A DNA stretch of 64,000 nt from Candidatus Rhodobacter oscarellae (GTDB lineage Bacteria > Pseudomonadota > Alphaproteobacteria > Rhodobacterales > Rhodobacteraceae), in NCBI RefSeq assembly GCF_001078595.1, contig NZ_LFTY01000002.1:2785773-2849772 (forward strand), in the 5' to 3' direction. The notes below the pieces were generated by a model. That model saw nothing but the letters and a program-made list of their open reading frames with translations, was not told where the DNA came from and did not search any database. Position numbers and translations under genes: made by a program. Of the stretch, positions 27,024 through 35,522 are shown piece by piece. The stretch's first letter is position 1, and the number at the start of each line of letters is the position of its first letter.

Positions 27024-27169
27024 TCCCTCAAGGGGACCGCGGCCTCCTACAGGCCCAATAAAGAGGCGCGTGCGGGCTGAACTTTTGCGCCGGGGGCGCC
27101 TGCCTGGATTACGGCTTTTCGTCCCTGCGCCGCCCTCATAGGGTGGCCCCGACTAAAGGAGACCAAGAC

Positions 27170-27868
27170 ATGAAAAAAGTTGCACTGATCACCGCCGGGG
27201 GCTCTGGCATGGGCGCGGACGCCGCGCGGCGGCTGCACGCGGACGGGTTCGAGGTGGCGATCCTCTCCAGCTCGGGCAAGGGCGAGGCGCTGGCCGAGGA
27301 GCTGGGCGGGGTCGGGCATACCGGCTCGAACCTTGAGATCGCGGGCCACCAGGCGCTGGTGGACAAGGCCATGGCGAAATGGGGCCGCGTGGACGTGCTG
27401 GTCAACTCCGCCGGGCACGGACCCAAGGGGCCGATCCTCGATATCAGCGACGAGGACTGGCACAAGGGCATGGACTACTACCTGATGAACGTGATCCGCC
27501 CGACCCGGATCGTGACCCCGATCATGCAGGCCCAGGGCGGCGGCGCGATCATCAACATCTCGACCTTCTGCGTGTTCGAGCCCGATCCGCTCTTTCCCAC
27601 CAGCGCCGTGTTCCGCGCCGGGCTGGCAAGTTTCGCAAAGCTCTTCGCCACCAAATACGCGCCCGACAATGTGCGGATGAACAACGTGCTGCCGGGGTTC
27701 ATCAACAGCCTGCCCGAAAAGGAGGAGCGCCGCCAGCGGGTGCCCTTGGGCCGCTACGGCACCACGGCAGAGGTCTCGTCCTTGGTCTCCTACCTGGCGT
27801 CTGAGGGCGCGGGCTACATCACGGGGCAGAACATGCGCATGGATGGCGGGGCCACGGCGTCGGTCTAG
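27170..27868 (+). CDS. Short-chain dehydrogenase/reductase family protein with atypical active site
   Basis: The 232-residue protein has a Rossmann start (KVALITAGGSGMGADAARRL, with GGSGMG near residues 9-14), NSAGHGPKGP for the NAG motif, and the C-terminal GYITGQNMRMDGG. The usual catalytic YxxxK is replaced: the aligned segment reads LFPTSAVFRAGLASFAK, giving Phe142 and Ala146. This wording recurs in an alphaproteobacterial SDR group as I recall it, so it may be a real subfamily. Start ATG 27170 follows AAAGGAG. Confidence 0.83.
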   Translation: MKKVALITAGGSGMGADAARRLHADGFEVAILSSSGKGEALAEELGGVGHTGSNLEIAGHQALVDKAMAKWGRVDVLVNSAGHGPKGPILDISDEDWHKGMDYYLMNVIRPTRIVTPIMQAQGGGAIINISTFCVFEPDPLFPTSAVFRAGLASFAKLFATKYAPDNVRMNNVLPGFINSLPEKEERRQRVPLGRYGTTAEVSSLVSYLASEGAGYITGQNMRMDGGATASV

Positions 27869-27993
27869 GCAAGCGCTGGGGGGGGGATGGTTATCGGCCC
27901 GCCCAGGGATTTCGCAGACAAGCGGTGCGTGCTTACGCGCGCGCACCCTTTCGGGCCAATCACACCGCCCACAGGCCGGCTCAATTCTATCCG

Positions 27994-28905
27994 CTAGGCG
28001 ATCTGCGACTGCACCGGCACCTGCGTCTGGTTGGTGGCCGGCCGCAGGGTGATCACGTAAAAGCAGCACCCCCATTGCGCCGTGCCGCTGACGGTGAGGT
28101 GGAAGCGCTCGATCATTGTGCCGCGGATCGCCAGGCTGACAACGTCCCGCACGGTCTCCGAGCGCGCCATCTCTTCGGGCGTGGCGGGCAGCTCGATGTC
28201 GATCCCCGCGAACTGGAACAGGTCCACTTCCGAGCCCAGGTAAAGCTCGCGCCCGAAGGATTCGCGCGCGGCGCGGTTGGCAAAGCGGATGATCTGATCG
28301 CGATCCACGATCAGCACCGGGTCGGGGATGATCTCTAGCCCCGCGCGCAGCTCATTGTCCGCCAGGGTCATGACCAGGAACTGGCGGATGTCACCGCTTT
28401 CGTCCAAGAGCGGGAAGATCAGCCGCGACCACTGCAGCGCGAAGATGGCTTTGGGCGGCTCGTGCACGGTGAAGACCGGCAGGCGGTGCTGCAGCGCGGC
28501 CCGAAACACGGCGTCAAAGAACAGCGCGATGTGGCCGCCAAGCGTCTGTGTGGTCTGCCCCAGCAGCTTCAGGCCGCGAATGTTGGCGATGCCGTCGCCG
28601 AAGTGGCGGTAGCGGAAGACGCGGCCATCCGCCTCCACGTCCAGGAGCGTCATCCAGTCCTCTAGCCCTCTGAAATCCTCGAGCCGGAAGTCCTGCATGC
28701 GGATACCGCCATCCACCGCAAGCGCGGTGCAGCGGGAATGGAACTGCCGCAGCAGCGGGTTGTCGATATCATCAAGGCTGGGATCCCAAAGGATGGTGGG
28801 TTCGCGCGCGCCATGCGTTCGAAAAATTTCAGCGAATGCGCTGGTTCGCTCCGGGCGCAACCCATCCGCCAACGCGCTTACCGCGTCTTGGTCTCGGTTC
28901 TGCAT
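27994..28905 (-). CDS. PAS domain protein
   Basis: The 303-residue protein appears to contain a PAS-like sensor region (residues about 70-165, with FRYRHFGDGIANIRGLKLLGQ) and a second PAS domain (about 175-250, with IIPDPVLIVDRDQIIRFANRAA). There is no kinase, GGDEF or HTH output domain, so it may sense a ligand and act through a partner. I prefer the ATG at 28905, with GAGAGG upstream, over a GTG at 28941. Confidence 0.72.
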   Translation of the reverse strand: MQNRDQDAVSALADGLRPERTSAFAEIFRTHGAREPTILWDPSLDDIDNPLLRQFHSRCTALAVDGGIRMQDFRLEDFRGLEDWMTLLDVEADGRVFRYRHFGDGIANIRGLKLLGQTTQTLGGHIALFFDAVFRAALQHRLPVFTVHEPPKAIFALQWSRLIFPLLDESGDIRQFLVMTLADNELRAGLEIIPDPVLIVDRDQIIRFANRAARESFGRELYLGSEVDLFQFAGIDIELPATPEEMARSETVRDVVSLAIRGTMIERFHLTVSGTAQWGCCFYVITLRPATNQTQVPVQSQIA

Positions 28906-29035
28906 TCGGTTGAGCCTCTCAGGAGTCGGGCCTGGTTCCACCTGAGCGGAGTCTGCAACGCATTTCCTAACGAAATGTTAACGTGCGCGCGCTGCACCGG
29001 GAAACAGCTTGTTGCTGAGGCGCTTATGCCCAACA

Positions 29036-29070
29036 TAAAAAGGGCGCCCGCGAGATCGCGGACGCCCTTA
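29036..29070 (-). terminator. Terminator of the peptide-binding protein gene
   Basis: On the minus strand the arms AAGGGCG...CGCCCTT form a 13-pair stem with one mismatch and a 4-base loop, followed by a T run (29036-29040 as A on the plus strand). It lies about 20 bp after the stop of the upstream minus-strand gene. Confidence 0.85.
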
Positions 29071-29088
29071 ATGCGGTGTTAGGGAGGG

Positions 29089-30651
29089 TTAATTGGCTGT
29101 GACCCACCGTAGGATAAAGAAGTTATCCGGGCGCTGGACCAATTCCACGCCGGCGCGTGTGCCCCAGACCAGCGGCTGCACATACATCGTCACATAGGCG
29201 TGCTCGGACTGATAAATCCCGGTGACCTCATCGATCATAGTCTGGCGCTTGGTGTCGTCGATCTCGGACTGGATCATCGGCAGCAGCTCGTCGATGCGCG
29301 CGTTCGAGTACCCGCCGAAGTTCCAGCTGCCCAGCTTCTTCTCGGAGTTGGGCGTCGAGGCCAGGAACCGCACGGGGTGCTCGTGGTCGAAGGTGCCCGG
29401 CGACCAGCCCAGCAGGTACATGTCGTAATTGTCGGCGCGCAGCTCTGGCCAGTAGTTGTTGACCGGCATCGCGTCGAGCTCTGCCTTCACGCCGATCTGC
29501 GCCAGCATGGACACCGCCGCCTGACAGACCGCCTCGTCGTTCAGATAGCGATCATTGGGGCATTTCAGGCCAAACGAGAAGCCGTCGGCATAGCCGGCCT
29601 CGGCCAGCAGGGCCTTGGCGGCCTCCACGTCATAGACCGGGCGGGCGTCGTTGGCACTCGAGAAGCCGCGCATGGCCGGGCTCACCAGCTGGCTTGCCAG
29701 CTCGGCATTGCCGCGCATGATCGTGGCCAGGATGGCGTCGACATTGATCGCCTTGGCCACGGCCTCGCGCACGCGCACGTCCTGGAACGGGTTCGGCTTG
29801 CCCGCGTCGGCGCCGTATTTCAGCGTGTCCGCCTCATGCCCAAAGCCGAACATGATCACGCGGGCCTCGATCCCCTGGATCACGTTCATGCCGTCACGCT
29901 CGGCGATGCGGCCCGCGTCCTGGATCGGCACCGGGTTGATCAGGTCCACGTCGCCGGACAACAGAGCCGCCACCGCCGTGGCCGGGTTCTTGATCGGGGT
30001 AAAGGTGGCCTCGGTGATGTTGTGCTCGACCTCGCCCCACCAGCCGTCAAAGGGCGTCAGCTTGGTCTGCAGCCCCGGCTGGCGGTCCGAAACCATGAAG
30101 GCGCCGGTGCCGTTCGCCTGCAGGGTGGCGGCGTTGCCGTTCTCCTTGTCGGGCACGGCGGCGTCGATGCCGGTCGTCCAGCCCGCGTCCATGATCATCC
30201 AGTTGGCGATGCTGTCGGGGAAGATCGGGTTCGGCGCGCTCGTCAGGAAGTCCACGGTGAAGTCGTCCACCTTCTTGACCTCGGCAATGGGCGCGAACCA
30301 GCCCTTGACGTCAGAGACCTCGGAGGCCGCGCGCTCATAGCTGAAGATCACGTCATCGGCGTTGAAATCGCTGCCGTCTTGGAACTTCACGCCCTCGCGC
30401 AGGGTAAAGCGCCAGCCCTCGCCCTCGCCGATGGGCTCCCAGGAGGTGGCCAGGGCGGGCTCGATCGCCATGTCCTTGCCGCGGCGCACCAGGCCCTCGT
30501 AGACGTTGTTCAGAAAGCTAAGGACCGGGGCCGAGTTTACGGCATGCGGGTCCATGGTCTGCGGGTCGGTGGTGCCCGCCCATTTAAAGGTCTCTGCTGA
30601 TGCGGCTGTTGCGGCCATGGCGGCCAGCGCCGCGAAGGCGATTGTTCTCAT
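29089..30651 (-). CDS. Peptide/nickel-type ABC substrate-binding protein (SBP family 5)
   Basis: The 520-residue protein has a signal peptide (AFAALAAMAATAASA) and the SBP_bac_5 layout: DPQTMDPHAVNSAPVLSFLNNVYEGLVRR near residues 30-58 (quoted in part), WRFTLREGVKFQDGSDFNADDVIFS, VREAVAKAINVDAIL, and LGWSPGTFDHEHP. It binds peptides, opines or glutathione-like solutes in the periplasm. No permease or ATPase gene is adjacent, so it is an orphan receptor here. It ends in its own terminator. Confidence 0.88.
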   Translation of the reverse strand: MRTIAFAALAAMAATAASAETFKWAGTTDPQTMDPHAVNSAPVLSFLNNVYEGLVRRGKDMAIEPALATSWEPIGEGEGWRFTLREGVKFQDGSDFNADDVIFSYERAASEVSDVKGWFAPIAEVKKVDDFTVDFLTSAPNPIFPDSIANWMIMDAGWTTGIDAAVPDKENGNAATLQANGTGAFMVSDRQPGLQTKLTPFDGWWGEVEHNITEATFTPIKNPATAVAALLSGDVDLINPVPIQDAGRIAERDGMNVIQGIEARVIMFGFGHEADTLKYGADAGKPNPFQDVRVREAVAKAINVDAILATIMRGNAELASQLVSPAMRGFSSANDARPVYDVEAAKALLAEAGYADGFSFGLKCPNDRYLNDEAVCQAAVSMLAQIGVKAELDAMPVNNYWPELRADNYDMYLLGWSPGTFDHEHPVRFLASTPNSEKKLGSWNFGGYSNARIDELLPMIQSEIDDTKRQTMIDEVTGIYQSEHAYVTMYVQPLVWGTRAGVELVQRPDNFFILRWVTAN

Positions 30652-30749
30652 GAGCTTAACTCCCAGATTGTCGTCTTGTATCGCCCCAGCCTAACCCAGT
30701 GGCAGGAATTGCCAAGAGGCGATCGCGCACGTGGCCGTGATCGCGGGCG

Positions 30750-31183
30750 CTATTCGTTCTCGCGGGCCTCAAGCTGCCCTAAAGTATAGCGTTTAGAGAT
30801 AGTTCCGTGCAAACCGGGGGCAAAATCCGGGTCCTGCGGCAGGCATCCCAGGCCGCAGAGCTGGCGCGACACGCCGGTCTGCCCGTCGATGAACCAGAAC
30901 CGCCCGCCCGGCGTGGACAGGTACCCGTCCAGCCCCTCCTCCATATCCGCCAGCACATCCGAGACCGAGGGCACCTCGCTATCGGCGTCCTCGTCGAAGC
31001 CGCCATGGGTGTGGAAGCTGGCGATGATCTCGGCGGCGTCGCGCGGGTCGCGCGGTTGGCCGCGAAAGAGCTGTCTTGCAGCTGCATCAGCACGTTGCGC
31101 GCCGCGGCGATCTCGTCCTGGCTCTGCGCCGCGGCCGGCTGTGCAAGCAGGGTGCCAGCGATGATCAATCCTAGATGCCTCAT
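30750..31183 (-). pseudogene. Broken DUF4329 paralogue
   Basis: From ATG 31183 (AGGAGA upstream) the frame codes a signal peptide and AQSQDEIAAARNVLMQLQDSSFAANR. At about 31040-31070 the match shifts frame to ASFHTHGGFDEDADSEVPSVSDV and runs to the true C-terminus at 30750. The Cys-containing segment present in the intact neighbour (FCGMLGRTKDGRL to SCLPRRPF, about 40 residues) is deleted. The same coding sequence is otherwise collinear with the next gene, so this is a decayed tandem copy. Confidence 0.82.
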
Positions 31184-31211
31184 GCCCGTTTCTCCTTGCA
31201 ATGCCTGGGGG

Positions 31212-31745
31212 CTAGCCGCCACCGAACCGGCGGGCAAGCTGCTCTAGCGTGTAGACCTTGCGCACCGGGCCCCAAGCGCCGGGGATAAAGCCCGGGTCCT
31301 GCGGCAGGCAGCCCAGGCCGCAGATCTGCCGCGACACGCCGGTGGTGCCGTCAATGTACCAGAACCGCCCGCCCGGCGTGGCCAGGTAACCGTCCACCCC
31401 GTCATCCATATCGCCCAGCACGTCGTCCAGCGAGGGCACCTCGCCATCCGCGTTCTGCTTGTAGGCGCCGTGGGTGTGGTAGCTTGCCACCAGTGTTTTG
31501 GCACGAAAGGGCCGGCGCGGCAGACAGCTCACGCGGCGCCCGCGCCTGGGCTTGGAAGCCACCAGGCGCCCGTCCTTGGTGCGCCCCAGCATGCCGCAGA
31601 ACTCGCGGTTGCGGTCAAAGGACGCGGCCTGCACGCTTGCCAGGACCTGCCGCGCCAGGGCCAGCTCGTCCGACAGCTGCGCGGCGCCTGGCAGGGCGAG
31701 CCCAAGCCAAAGCGCGAGAGAGGTTGCAGCAATCCGTGCGAGCAT
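31212..31745 (-). CDS. DUF4329 domain-containing secreted protein
   Basis: The 177-residue protein has a signal peptide (LARIAATSLALWLGLALPGAA) and a DUF4329 domain: EFCGMLGRTKDGRL, ASYHTHGAYKQNADGEVPSLDDV, GVDGYLATPGGRFWYIDG, and CGLGCLPQDPGF. The HTH...S...D order is reminiscent of JAB/MPN metalloproteases, and such proteins may be effectors or envelope factors, but the function is not known. The likely start is ATG 31745; a longer frame reaches 31850. A broken copy lies just downstream. Confidence 0.78.
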   Translation of the reverse strand: MLARIAATSLALWLGLALPGAAQLSDELALARQVLASVQAASFDRNREFCGMLGRTKDGRLVASKPRRGRRVSCLPRRPFRAKTLVASYHTHGAYKQNADGEVPSLDDVLGDMDDGVDGYLATPGGRFWYIDGTTGVSRQICGLGCLPQDPGFIPGAWGPVRKVYTLEQLARRFGGG

Positions 31746-31849
31746 GTCTGCATTTGTCGGTGGCACCGCAGGAAATGCAAGCGACAAGCGCGGCTGTGAG
31801 CGGAGCGCTGCGCTCCCCTCGGCCCTCCCCAGCGGACCCTGGCGCGACA

Positions 31850-31991
31850 CAATTTTCTTGCAAGAAAATTGCGAAACTCTTGCAAGAGTTTCTTCGGCGC
31901 GAGCCGCAATGATCCGCTATGCGCACCCTCTCACCGGACGCGGGCCCAACTTTCCTTGGAAGGAAAGTGCAAATCTCTTGCAAGAGATTTG
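31850..31991. repeat. 142-bp composite repeat with four palindromes (copy 1)
   Basis: Order: palindrome 31850-31871 (arms CAATTTTCTTG / CAAGAAAATTG), one base, palindrome 31873-31892 (GAAACTCTTG / CAAGAGTTTC). Then a 56-base core follows at 31893-31948. Then come palindrome 31949-31968 (ACTTTCCTT / AAGGAAAGT, centre GG), one base, and palindrome 31970-31991 (CAAATCTCTTG / CAAGAGATTTG). An inverted copy of the whole unit is at 35097-35238. The core contains AATGATCCGC and ATGCGCACCCTCTCACCGGA, nearly unchanged between copies. Confidence 0.9.
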
Positions 31992-32069
31992 CCGCCCCCC
32001 TCCCCGTTTTCCTGATTGCGCTTTCGCCTACATCTCGCCAATCTCCCGGCGAAAAACGAGGCACCCGAT

Positions 32070-33368
32070 ATGACCCGCACATCCGCCGATCTGATCGCCG
32101 ACCGCACGCGCCTTTTGGGGGCCAAGGTCACCACCTTCTACGAAGAGCCCGTGCATCTGGTGCGCGGCGAGGGCGTCTGGGTCTGGGACGCGGACGGGCG
32201 CCAGTACCTGGACTGCTACAACAACGTGCCGCATGTGGGCCATTGCCACCCCAAGGTTGTCGAGGCCGTGGCGACCCAGGCGGCCACGCTCAACACCCAT
32301 ACGCGCTACCTGCACGAGGGCATCCTGCGCTATCTTGACCGGCTGACGGCAAGCTTCGCCGACCCGCTCTCTATGGGCGTGCTGACCTGCACCGGCTCCG
32401 AGGCGAACGACTTGGCGCTGCGCATGGCCGAGGCGGTCACCGGCAAGCGCGGCATCATCGTCACCGACCACACCTATCACGGCAACACCACCGCGGTGGC
32501 GGCGCTGTCGCGCACGAACCCGCCCAAGACCGGCGATGGCAGCCATATCCGGCACGTGCCCGCGCCGGACAGCTACCGCCCGCTGGGCGGGCAGGCCGGT
32601 GCGGCCCATGCGCGGGCCTTCGCGGCCGAGGTGCAGCGCGCGATCAGCGACCTCGAGGAGGCTGGGCACGGCTTCTCCTGCATGATGCTCTGCCCGTTCT
32701 TTGCCAATGAGGGGTTCCCGGATCTCGATCCGGGGTTCCTGGCGCCGACCGAGGCCGCGATCCGCGCCGCCGGTGGCGTGCTGATCGCCGACGAGGTGCA
32801 GCCCGGCTTCGGGCGCCTGGGCAGCCATATGTGGGGGCATCAGCGCACGGTCTGCGCGCCGGACATCGTGACCCTTGGCAAGCCCATGGGCAACGGCTTT
32901 CCCGTGGCGGGGGTGATCACCTCGCCCGCGGTGATGGAGGCCTTCCAAGAGACCTTCCGCTACTTCAACACCTTCGCCGGCAACCCGGTGGCCTGCGCGG
33001 CCGCCGAGGCCGTGCTAGATGTGATCGAGGAGGAGGGGCTGATGGCGCGGGCCGCCGATGTTGGCGCCTATGCCAAGACCGCGATGCAGCAGCTGGCCGC
33101 CCAGCACGCGGTGATTGGCGATGTGCGCGGCGCCGGGCTGTTCTGCGGCGTCGAGCTCGTCACCGATCGGGCCAGCAAGGCCCCGGCCGCCGCGTTCACC
33201 ACGCGCATGGTCGATGCGCTGCGCCAGGACGGCATCCTGCTCAACCGCCTGGGCATCCACTACAATACGCTCAAGATCCGCCCGAACCTGCAGTTCAGCC
33301 GCGCGCATGTGGACCAGATGGTCGAGGCGCTGCACAGGGCGCTGCAAAACACGCCGATCCAGGCGTAG
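32070..33368 (+). CDS. Class III PLP-dependent aminotransferase (phospholyase-like)
   Basis: The 432-residue protein has the class III fold-I pattern: GVWVWDADGRQYLDCYNNVPHVGHCHP near residues 45-71 (quoted in parts), the PLP-binding TCTGSEANDLALRMAE near 108-123, ADEVQPGFGRLGSHMWG near 247-263 and the Schiff-base lysine in TLGKPMGNGFPVAG near 280-293. Its closest recalled relatives are alanine-glyoxylate transaminase 2-like proteins and ethanolamine-phosphate phospholyase. The substrate is not evident. The ATG at 32070 was preferred over 32016, which lies in the non-coding leader. Confidence 0.85.
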   Translation: MTRTSADLIADRTRLLGAKVTTFYEEPVHLVRGEGVWVWDADGRQYLDCYNNVPHVGHCHPKVVEAVATQAATLNTHTRYLHEGILRYLDRLTASFADPLSMGVLTCTGSEANDLALRMAEAVTGKRGIIVTDHTYHGNTTAVAALSRTNPPKTGDGSHIRHVPAPDSYRPLGGQAGAAHARAFAAEVQRAISDLEEAGHGFSCMMLCPFFANEGFPDLDPGFLAPTEAAIRAAGGVLIADEVQPGFGRLGSHMWGHQRTVCAPDIVTLGKPMGNGFPVAGVITSPAVMEAFQETFRYFNTFAGNPVACAAAEAVLDVIEEEGLMARAADVGAYAKTAMQQLAAQHAVIGDVRGAGLFCGVELVTDRASKAPAAAFTTRMVDALRQDGILLNRLGIHYNTLKIRPNLQFSRAHVDQMVEALHRALQNTPIQA

Positions 33369-33519
33369 GGGGAAACAAAGCCGGGTCTCTAGTGGGCTTG
33401 TTCCCGAAACGGGGACAATGACCCAAAATGAGAAGATCTTCGGCAAAGTTAACTCTAAATTGGCTGCTCCCAGTGCGGAGAGGTTTTCGGACATTCTTTG
33501 CAGGCCAAAAGGTGAATTC

Positions 33520-33819
33520 ATGTTGGATATGCAGCGCGGGATTGATCCGCGATCTCTGGGGCGGGCGAAGCTGTTTGAGCTTCTGCGCCAGGACTGCCTC
33601 AAGAGGCTGGCGCGTGGGACCCCTGGCGGGCTCTATGAGGCCGGGATGGCGATCAACCAATTTCACCCGATGTATCTGGGCGAGCGCGCGGCAAAAGCGG
33701 CGCCGCGCAAGCCAACGCCACGCCCCGCGGCGGTGCCCGCCGGGCTCGACCGCAGCGATGCGTTCGAGTTTGAGCCCGCGGTGCAGAACACTGTTGCAGC
33801 CCTCTACCCAGAGGCATAG
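33520..33819 (+). CDS. Hypothetical small basic protein
   Basis: A 99-residue protein starts at an ATG preceded by AAGGTG at proper spacing: MLDMQRGIDPRSLGRAKLF and so on. A longer frame begins at ATG 33418, but its site is poor. It is helical at first (SLGRAKLFELLRQDCLKRLARG), then Pro/Ala-rich (APRKPTPRPAAVPAG) and ends acidic-hydrophobic. I recognise no family. It lies between the aminotransferase and trpS. Confidence 0.5.
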   Translation: MLDMQRGIDPRSLGRAKLFELLRQDCLKRLARGTPGGLYEAGMAINQFHPMYLGERAAKAAPRKPTPRPAAVPAGLDRSDAFEFEPAVQNTVAALYPEA

Positions 33820-33954
33820 GCCCCGGCGGTGCCAGACCGCCGCCGGTATTATGGACCACCTTTGCCTGGCCCGCGCCCGTCTTGGCGCACCCCCTTGCGG
33901 CCCGCCTTCCTTGACGCCCCCCGCCCCTTCCGGTAGCGCATCCCGGCGCAACCC

Positions 33955-33976
33955 GTAGGGCGGGACTTGTCCCGCC
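33955..33976. repeat. GTAGG-palindrome repeat (copy 1)
   Basis: GTA then arms GGCGGGAC and GTCCCGCC around TT. It ends 24 bp before the trpS start, so it lies in the trpS leader. Related elements are at 41602-41626 and 63804-63826, with different arm sequence but the same GTAGG opening. Confidence 0.7.
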
Positions 33977-34000
33977 GCCGCCTCAGGAGGCACCAAGACA

Positions 34001-35023
34001 ATGGCCGATTTCACCCCCCGAGTTTTCTCCGGCATGCAGCCCTCTGGGGATCTGCACCTTGGCAATTACCTTGGGGCGATGAAGCGCTGGGTGGATATGC
34101 AGAACGCGGGCACGCATGAGACGGTCTATTGCATGGTGGACCTGCATGCGATCACGGTCTGGCAGGACCCCAAGGCGCTCGCCGCGGCCACGCGCGAGCT
34201 CTGCGCGGGCTACATCGCGGCGGGCATCGACCCCGAGCGCTCGATCCTGATCAACCAATCCGCCGTGCCCGAGCACGCGCAGCTGGCCTGGGTCTTCAAC
34301 TGCGTCGCCCGGATGGGCTGGATGCAGCGCATGACCCAGTGGAAGGACAAGGCCGGCAAGAACGCGCAGAACGCCTCTTTGGGGCTCTTCGCCTACCCCG
34401 CGCTGATGGCCGCCGACATACTGGTCTACCACGCCACCCATGTGCCCGTGGGCGACGACCAGAAGCAGCATCTGGAGCTGACCCGCGACATCGCGATCAA
34501 GTTCAACCATGATTTCGGCGTGGATTTCTTCCCCGAGACCGAGCCGGTGATCGAGGGCGCGGCCACCCGCGTGATGTCCCTGCGGGACGGGTCCAAGAAG
34601 ATGTCCAAGAGCGATCCCAGCGATATGAGCCGGATCAATATGACCGACGACGCGGACGCGATCGCGAACAAGATCCGCAAGGCGCGCACGGATCCAGAGC
34701 CGCTGCCGTCGGAATATGTGGGCCTGGCCGGGCGCCCCGAGGCGCGCAACCTGGTGAACATCATGGCCGCGCTGTCCGGGCGCAGCGTGGATCAGGTGAT
34801 GTCGGATGTGGGCGGGATGCAGTTCGGGCAGTTCAAGCCGCAGCTGGCGGAGCTGGCGGCGGAGACGATGGGCCCCATCGGCGCCGAGATGTCCCGGCTG
34901 ATGGATGACCAGGCCGAGATCGACCGGATCCTCGCCCGCGGCGCCGAGCGCGCCCGCGAGATCACCGCCCCAATCCTGGCAAAGACCTACGAGATCGTCG
35001 GCATGGTGGGCTCTGGCGCTTAA
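34001..35023 (+). CDS. trpS: Tryptophan--tRNA ligase
   Basis: This class I synthetase charges tRNA-Trp. The 340-residue protein has the HIGH-like [11 protein letters not shown] at residues 16-26, the tryptophan-pocket region [32 protein letters not shown] (partly quoted) and KMSKSDPSD near 200-208. The AAQQQVMSD-type C-terminal helices follow. The length is normal for bacterial TrpRS. It is flanked on both sides by inverted copies of the composite palindrome element. Confidence 0.96.
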   Translation: MADFTPRVFSGMQPSGDLHLGNYLGAMKRWVDMQNAGTHETVYCMVDLHAITVWQDPKALAAATRELCAGYIAAGIDPERSILINQSAVPEHAQLAWVFNCVARMGWMQRMTQWKDKAGKNAQNASLGLFAYPALMAADILVYHATHVPVGDDQKQHLELTRDIAIKFNHDFGVDFFPETEPVIEGAATRVMSLRDGSKKMSKSDPSDMSRINMTDDADAIANKIRKARTDPEPLPSEYVGLAGRPEARNLVNIMAALSGRSVDQVMSDVGGMQFGQFKPQLAELAAETMGPIGAEMSRLMDDQAEIDRILARGAERAREITAPILAKTYEIVGMVGSGA

Positions 35024-35044
35024 CCGCTCTTTTCGAGAGCGGTT
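35021..35044 (+). terminator. Possible trpS terminator hairpin
   Basis: Arms AACCGCTCT (35021-35029) and AGAGCGGTT (35035-35043) overlap the trpS stop codon and are followed by only a short T run, so termination may be weak. Confidence 0.5.
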
Positions 35045-35522
35045 TGCTTGGTCAGTCCTTCGCAGCTCTAAGGCCCAGATCGCCCATTGGACGCGCCAAA
35101 TCTCTTGCAAGAGATTTGCACTTTCCTTCAAAGGAAAGTTGGGGCCGCGTCCGGTGAGAGGGTGCGCATGGCGGATCATTGCGGCGCGCGCCAAAGAAAC
35201 TCTTACAAGAGTTTCGCAATTTTCTTGCAAGAAAATTGTGGCGCACCAACGCCCGCTCCGGCCCAAATCTCACATCCCTTTCAACAAGCAAGTTCCAGCA
35301 CCGTGTCAGCCCCGCGCGCATCGCGGCACGCCGCCCGCGCCGCCGGTCGCCGCGTCACAAAACTGTGGCCTCGCCGCGATAGATTGTGGCCATCGTCCCG
35401 CGATGGAATCTTCCCCACCCCATCGCATACTCGACCCCTGGCCTGCCCGCGGCCGGGGGTCACTTCGCCTGGACCTTCCCCTCCCGCGCGCCTAGTCTCG
35501 CACCAAACAGGAGGATCACCGC
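35024..35522. other. Gene-free region between trpS and the BCAT-like gene
   Basis: This 499-base stretch holds the second composite palindrome repeat (35097-35238). The remainder to 35522 is GC-rich, without a credible gene. The Shine-Dalgarno AGGAGGA of the downstream gene is at about 35510-35516. Confidence 0.7.
35097..35238. repeat. 142-bp composite repeat with four palindromes (copy 2, inverted)
   Basis: The reverse complement of this segment matches 31850-31991 along its whole length. Palindromes are at 35097-35118, 35120-35139, 35196-35215 and 35217-35238, each pair separated by one base. Centre changes (TTGGAA to TTTGAA, TTGCAA to TTGTAA) fall in the loops, so the stems are kept. The core at 35140-35195 differs from copy 1 at only a few positions. 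Confidence 0.9.

Noticed and set aside
29200-30600. Plus-strand ORF of 466 codons opposite the peptide-binding protein
   Set aside because: Composition is that of a shadow frame and it has no recognisable motif or ribosome site.
31850-31991. Reading the composite repeat as simple Rho-independent terminators
   Set aside because: The stems are A/T-rich in the middle, are not followed by T runs, come in fixed pairs with a one-base gap, and one family member lies between divergent starts.
31850-35238. Interpreting the inverted repeats as ends of an insertion sequence
   Set aside because: The enclosed genes are an aminotransferase, a small protein and trpS; there is no transposase and no target-site duplication visible.
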